Assembly: GCA_963755155.1 (NCBI GenBank)
Contig: CAVWIV010000015.1
Span: 124,001-188,000, forward strand
DNA from: PALSA-612 sp963755155
Lineage (GTDB): Bacteria; Actinomycetota; Thermoleophilia; Gaiellales; Gaiellaceae
Length of the DNA: 64,000 nt
Direction of reading: 5' to 3'
This document shows, in pieces, positions 60,620 to 64,000 of this stretch. Within the stretch, counting starts at the first letter, position 1; each line of letters starts with the position of its first letter. A model generated the notes under the pieces. It searched no databases, was not told the origin of the DNA, and saw nothing but the letters and a program-made list of their open reading frames with translations. Position numbers and translations under genes: made by a program.

Positions 60620-62332
60620 ATGAGTGACGAGTCCTCCACAGGCGGCGTGGTCGTCGTCGAGCTACGCAAGCGCGGGAAGCTCGTCGTCGGCGACCCGTAC
60701 TTCACGCCCGGCGTTCCGCTCGTCATCGATCGTCACGGTCTCCACGACACGGGGCCCGGGGATCTCGTCGTCGTCCGCACCGGCCGCGGGCGCGCCAAGG
60801 TGGAGCGCGTCCTCGGATCCGCCAGCCACATCGACGCCGTGCTCGAGGGACTGCTCCACGAGCGGGGAGAGCAGGGTGCCACCGAGGCCGTCCCCGAGCC
60901 GCCTCCGCCGAGCCTCGAAGACCGGACGGATCTCCGCGACCTGCCTACGATCACGATCGACCCCGAGACGGCGAAGGACTTCGACGACGCGATCTCGGTC
61001 GTCCGAGAGGGCGACGGCCTGCGCGCGTACGTCCACATCGCGGACGTCTCGCACTTCGTCGCGGCCGGGACCGAGCTCGACCTCGGCGCCGCGGACCGCT
61101 CGTGCTCGGTGTACGTGCCCGGCCGCGTCGCGCGGATGCTGCCCGCGGAGCTCGCCGACGACCTGTGCAGCCTCCGGCCTCACCTCGACCGCTTCGTGCT
61201 GACGGTCGAGATCCCGTTCGGCCCCGGCCTCGAGATGGGGACGCCGCTCTTCTATCGCTCGGTCATCCGGAGCGACGCGCGGTTGAGCTACGGGCAGGCC
61301 GAGCGCGCACTGGCCGGACGGGAGAAGCTTCCGCCCGAGGTCGAAGAGCCGCTCCGCCACGCAGAACGCCTGGCCGAGGAGCTGCGCCGGCGGCGGTTCG
61401 CTCGAGGCGCCCTGCGGATCGAGGCGGCCGAGGCAACGTTCGCGTTCGACGGCGAAGGAGGGGTCTCCAACGCATGGCTCGAGAGCGAGCCGCACGCCCA
61501 CATGCTCATCGAGGAGCTCATGATCCTCGCCAACGAAGCCGTCGCAGGCCTGCTGGGCGGCCGTCGCCGCGAGGCGCTCTACCGCATCCACGACGCGCCC
61601 GAGCCGCAGTCGATCTCGAGGCTGCTGGCCGTGCTCGCCGATCTCGGCGTACCGACGCCGAAGGCGCCCGATGCGGAGCGCATGACGCCGGCGCAGGCAG
61701 CCGCCCTGGCGGGAGAGATCTCGGAGCGCGTGATGGACTACGTGCGCCGCTCCGGCCGCGGTACCGCCGCCTTCCCGCCGCTCGTCCTCCGGTCGCTGAA
61801 GCAAGCGCGGTACGACCCCGCGAACCTCGGGCACTCCGGCCTCGCGAGCCCCGCGTACTGCCACTTCACGTCGCCCATCCGCCGCTACCCCGATCTCGTC
61901 TGCCACCGCGCCCTCCTGAAGGAGCTGGGCGTCTCGGACGAGCCGCCGTCGGCCGACATCGCGGAGCAGGCCGAGCATTCGTCGGCGCGCGAGCGTGAAG
62001 CGACACAGGTCGAGTACGCGGCGGACGCGATCTGTCTCGCCTGGCTCCTCGAGCGACGGCTGTTCGAGGAAGGCTGGGAGCACGCCTTCGAGGGCGAGAT
62101 CACCGGCGCCATCCCCTCGGGCATCTTCGTGCGCTTCGACGACGTGTTCGAGGGCTACGTGCCGGCCCGCACTCTCGGCGGCGACTACTACGAGCTGAAC
62201 GCGCTCGGGACGGCGCTCGAGGGGCGGCGCTCCGGCCGCTCGTACCGCCTCGGCGACCCGCTGGCGGTGCGCGTCGAGAAGATCGAGCGCGCCGAGGGCA
62301 AGGTGGAGCTTCGTGATATGAAGGCGAAGTGA
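60620..62332 (+). CDS. RNase II/RNase R-family exoribonuclease
   Basis: 3'-5' exoribonuclease of the RNB family, 570 residues from ATG 60620 (a GTG at 60611 is possible). Catalytic site ITIDPETAKDFDDAISV holds the four aspartate positions; others are YVHIADVSHFVAAGTELDLG, SPAYCHFTSPIRRYPDLVCH and a C-terminal S1 domain (GEITGAIPSGIFVRFDDVFE). It is shorter than typical RNase R and may be an RNase II/R intermediate. It is next to smpB, the usual pairing for trans-translation and mRNA decay. Overlaps the next gene. Confidence 0.9.
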   Translation: MSDESSTGGVVVVELRKRGKLVVGDPYFTPGVPLVIDRHGLHDTGPGDLVVVRTGRGRAKVERVLGSASHIDAVLEGLLHERGEQGATEAVPEPPPPSLEDRTDLRDLPTITIDPETAKDFDDAISVVREGDGLRAYVHIADVSHFVAAGTELDLGAADRSCSVYVPGRVARMLPAELADDLCSLRPHLDRFVLTVEIPFGPGLEMGTPLFYRSVIRSDARLSYGQAERALAGREKLPPEVEEPLRHAERLAEELRRRRFARGALRIEAAEATFAFDGEGGVSNAWLESEPHAHMLIEELMILANEAVAGLLGGRRREALYRIHDAPEPQSISRLLAVLADLGVPTPKAPDAERMTPAQAAALAGEISERVMDYVRRSGRGTAAFPPLVLRSLKQARYDPANLGHSGLASPAYCHFTSPIRRYPDLVCHRALLKELGVSDEPPSADIAEQAEHSSAREREATQVEYAADAICLAWLLERRLFEEGWEHAFEGEITGAIPSGIFVRFDDVFEGYVPARTLGGDYYELNALGTALEGRRSGRSYRLGDPLAVRVEKIERAEGKVELRDMKAK

Positions 62333-62736
62333 CCGAACCTGACCGTCTGCGCGGGTGTCAGCTGTTCGCGGGCTTCTCGGACGACGCGCTCCGTCGCGTG
62401 GCCGAGCTTGGAACCGAGGCCGAGTTCCCGGCAGGCACCGTGCTTGCGCTCCCGGACGACCCGGGCTCCGGCATGTTCGTCATCGAGGAAGGGCGAGTGG
62501 TTGTCGAGGGACATGGCGGATTCCGGACCGAGCTCGGCCCGGGCGAGTTCGTCGGCGAGCTGACGCTGCTCGTCCCGGACGCACACCGCGTCGCCCGCGT
62601 GCGGGCCGCGACCGACGTCCGCGTGCTCGCCATCCGGCGCGACGACTTCACCGCGTTGCTCGACGAAGAGCCGGCGCTCGCGGTCGCGATGCTGCCCACG
62701 CTCGCCCGGCGGCTCGTCGACGTCATGCAGCCATAG
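62329..62736 (+). CDS. Cyclic nucleotide-binding domain protein
   Basis: 135 residues, a single cNMP-binding (CAP-type) beta-roll: LFAGFSDDALRRVAELG, FPAGTVLALPDDPGSGMFVI and LGPGEFVGELTLLVPDAHRV, where GEL is the phosphate-binding cassette (the usual following Ala-Leu is Thr-Leu). There is no DNA-binding domain. It could sense cAMP or cGMP from the cyclases at 8408 or 63218, but this is inference. GTG overlaps rnr, and smpB follows at three bases. Confidence 0.82.
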   Translation: MTEPDRLRGCQLFAGFSDDALRRVAELGTEAEFPAGTVLALPDDPGSGMFVIEEGRVVVEGHGGFRTELGPGEFVGELTLLVPDAHRVARVRAATDVRVLAIRRDDFTALLDEEPALAVAMLPTLARRLVDVMQP

Positions 62737-62739
62737 CCG

Positions 62740-63210
62740 ATGGCCAAGCCTCAGGGCACGAAGGTCATCGCGGACAACCGCCGGGCGCGGCACGACTACA
62801 CGCTCCTCGAGCGGGTCGAGGCCGGGATCCAGCTCGTCGGAACCGAGGTGAAGTCGCTGCGCGAGAACGGCGCGTCGCTCGCGCAGGCGCACGCGGAGGA
62901 GCGCGGGGGAGAGCTGTGGCTCGTCGCCGCTCACATCGCGCCGTACGACAAGAGCGGCGCTGCCGGAGGTCACGAGCCCGAGCGCGACCGCAAGCTCCTC
63001 CTACACCGGCGCGAGATCGATCGTCTCGCCGGACGCGCCCGCGAGCGCGGCCTGACGCTCGTAGCGACGCGGCTCTACTTCAAGGACGGGCGCGCGAAGG
63101 TCGAGATCGCGCTCGCCCGCGGCAAGGAGCTGCGCGACAAGCGCCGCGACATCGCGAAGCGCGACGCCGACCGCCAGATCGAGCGCGCCCTGAAGAGCAG
63201 GCAGCGGTAG
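62740..63210 (+). CDS. smpB: SsrA-binding protein SmpB
   Basis: Binds tmRNA and brings it to stalled ribosomes. 156 residues. Motifs: VIADNRRARHDYTLLERVEA, GIQLVGTEVKSLRENGASL, HIAPYDKSGAAGGHEPERDR, KLLLHRREIDRLAGRARERG and the basic tail KRRDIAKRDADRQIERALKS. The ssrA gene, often near smpB, was not found in the remaining 800 bases of the window. Confidence 0.96.
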   Translation: MAKPQGTKVIADNRRARHDYTLLERVEAGIQLVGTEVKSLRENGASLAQAHAEERGGELWLVAAHIAPYDKSGAAGGHEPERDRKLLLHRREIDRLAGRARERGLTLVATRLYFKDGRAKVEIALARGKELRDKRRDIAKRDADRQIERALKSRQR

Positions 63211-63217
63211 CTAGGGC

Positions 63218-64000
63218 TTACTTGTCGGTCATGACCCAGGTGCCGTCCCAGTCGGCGCCCGGGGGAGACTCGACAAACGCTCGGCAGCGCTCCACGTACA
63301 GTGCGGTGACCGCGTCGTCCGGATTCGCCGTCAGCGCCTGCTCGAACCAGCGCTCCGCATCCACGAAGGCGCCGGCTCTGTACTTCGCTAGGCCTTCGTT
63401 GAACGCCCCGACACATTCGAGCAGGTTCGGGAACGACTCGTCGTCGTGGTAGTCGAAGCATTCGAAGATCGCCACCGGCTCGCTCTTCCCCTTGACGACG
63501 ATCCGATCGACTTCGCGCAGCCGGTACACGCCCCTGAGCTTCGCCTTCGTCGACTGCGACAGCAGTATTCGCGCGCCGTAGTGCTTGCACGCGCCTTCGA
63601 GCCTGGAGGCGAGGTTCACGCCGTCGCCGATGATCGTGTAGTCCATGCGCTTCGCCGCTGCCGATGTTCCCGGCGACGACGGAGTCGGTGTTGAGGCCGA
63701 CTCCGATGTCGAGCACCGGGTCGCCGCGCCTGCTCCGCTCGACGTTCCACTCACGGAGGCTCTCGATCATGGAGATGGCGGCTCGCAGCGCCCGATCCTC
63801 GTCGTCGTCGCGTGGCACGGGCAGGCCGAAGACCGCCATGATCGCGTCGCCGATGAACTTGTCGAGCATGCCGCCCTGGTCGAAGATGCACTCGACCATC
63901 CGCTCGAAGTAGTCGTTGAGCAGCGAGACCGTGGAGTGGGCGCCGAGACGCTCGGCCAGCGACGTGAACTGCCGGATGTCGCTGAAGAGGACCGTGGCCA
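63218..64000 (-). CDS. Class III nucleotide cyclase with TPR tail (N-terminus beyond the window; frame broken once)
   Basis: The visible C-terminal part is about 260 residues. Cyclase domain: ATVLFSDIRQFTSLAERL (metal Asp), GGMLDKFIGDAIMAVFGLP (second Asp) and VVAGNIGSAKRMDYTIIGDG with VNLASRLEGACKHYG. One extra base near 63657 breaks it. A tail of about 100 residues contains a TPR-like unit (AFNEGLAKYRAGAFVDAERW; FEQALTANPDDAVTAL). Domains upstream, probably membrane or CHASE-type, are outside the window. It is convergent with smpB, ending seven bases after it. Confidence 0.85.

Noticed and set aside
63211..64000. tmRNA (ssrA) gene after smpB
   Set aside because: The stretch is fully occupied by the convergent cyclase gene, and no tag-peptide reading frame or tRNA-like ends were seen.

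Overview
The window looks like a chromosomal segment of a very GC-rich actinobacterium. The gene set and order (comF-hpf-secA-prfB-ftsE-ftsX-rnr-smpB; rpmE-DUF1385 near prfA-prmC-tsaC-glyA-upp-wecA-atp) together with leaderless -10 elements fit Actinobacteria. I favour a deep lineage such as Thermoleophilia, but that placement is inference. Nearly all of the DNA is housekeeping and moderately variable metabolic gene content. I see no tRNA or rRNA genes, CRISPR arrays, insertion sequences or prophage genes.

Layout. 0.1-1.0 kb: secreted M23 peptidase (minus). 1.1-5.9 kb: electron transfer flavoprotein (etfB, etfA), ETF dehydrogenase and a divergent KamA-type radical SAM aminomutase. 5.9-8.4 kb: threonine dehydratase-like enzyme, L31, DUF1385 membrane protein, OsmC protein. 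8.4-11.9 kb (minus): one large zinc-ribbon/nucleotide cyclase/ATPase/TPR regulator. 12-20 kb: translation and envelope genes prfA, an adenylation-carrier-thioesterase protein, prmC, tsaC-like, glyA, upp and wecA-like. 20-26.2 kb: F-type ATP synthase genes (atpZ-like, atpI-like, B, E, F, H, A, G) with a Calx-beta protein gene between atpH and atpA. 26.2-32.3 kb: lipoprotein and a MoxR/DUF58/VWA operon. 32.8-38.8 kb: oligopeptide-type ABC transporter. 40.2-42.1 kb: atpD and atpC, 14 kb away from atpG. 42.1-44.2 kb: two MetE-like proteins. 44.2-48.6 kb: LCP protein, UDP-glucose dehydrogenase, nucleotidyltransferase and cupin (cell-surface sugars). 48.6-52.8 kb: MerR regulator, ahcY, NAD-dependent dehydrogenase, mtnA and a second nucleotidyltransferase. 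52.8-63.2 kb: comF, hpf, secA, prfB, ftsE, ftsX, rnr, a cNMP-binding protein and smpB. The right edge cuts a second cyclase.

How the genes work together. etfB/etfA and the ETF dehydrogenase would carry electrons from acyl-CoA dehydrogenases to quinone. The ATP synthase subunits of both clusters form one enzyme. The two MetE-like proteins, AhcY and MtnA belong to methionine/SAM recycling. LCP, UDP-glucose dehydrogenase and the sugar nucleotidyltransferases point to surface glycopolymers, and FtsE/FtsX with the M23 peptidase to wall remodelling.

Two general features need attention. First, about 37 small indels, mostly single inserted G or C bases, break otherwise well-conserved genes, including glyA (six), prfA, secA, atpD and atpC. 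I read these as base-calling or assembly errors and give the repaired gene extents. The only convincing programmed frameshift is the classical one in prfB. Second, many transcription units start with a TANNNT element 6-7 bases before the start codon, the signature of leaderless mRNA, and three near-identical GGGGGAA/TTCCCCC hairpins sit directly after stop codons. The most unusual single genes are the adenylation-carrier-thioesterase protein between prfA and prmC, whose thioesterase has a GxCxG motif, and the divergent KamA homologue.
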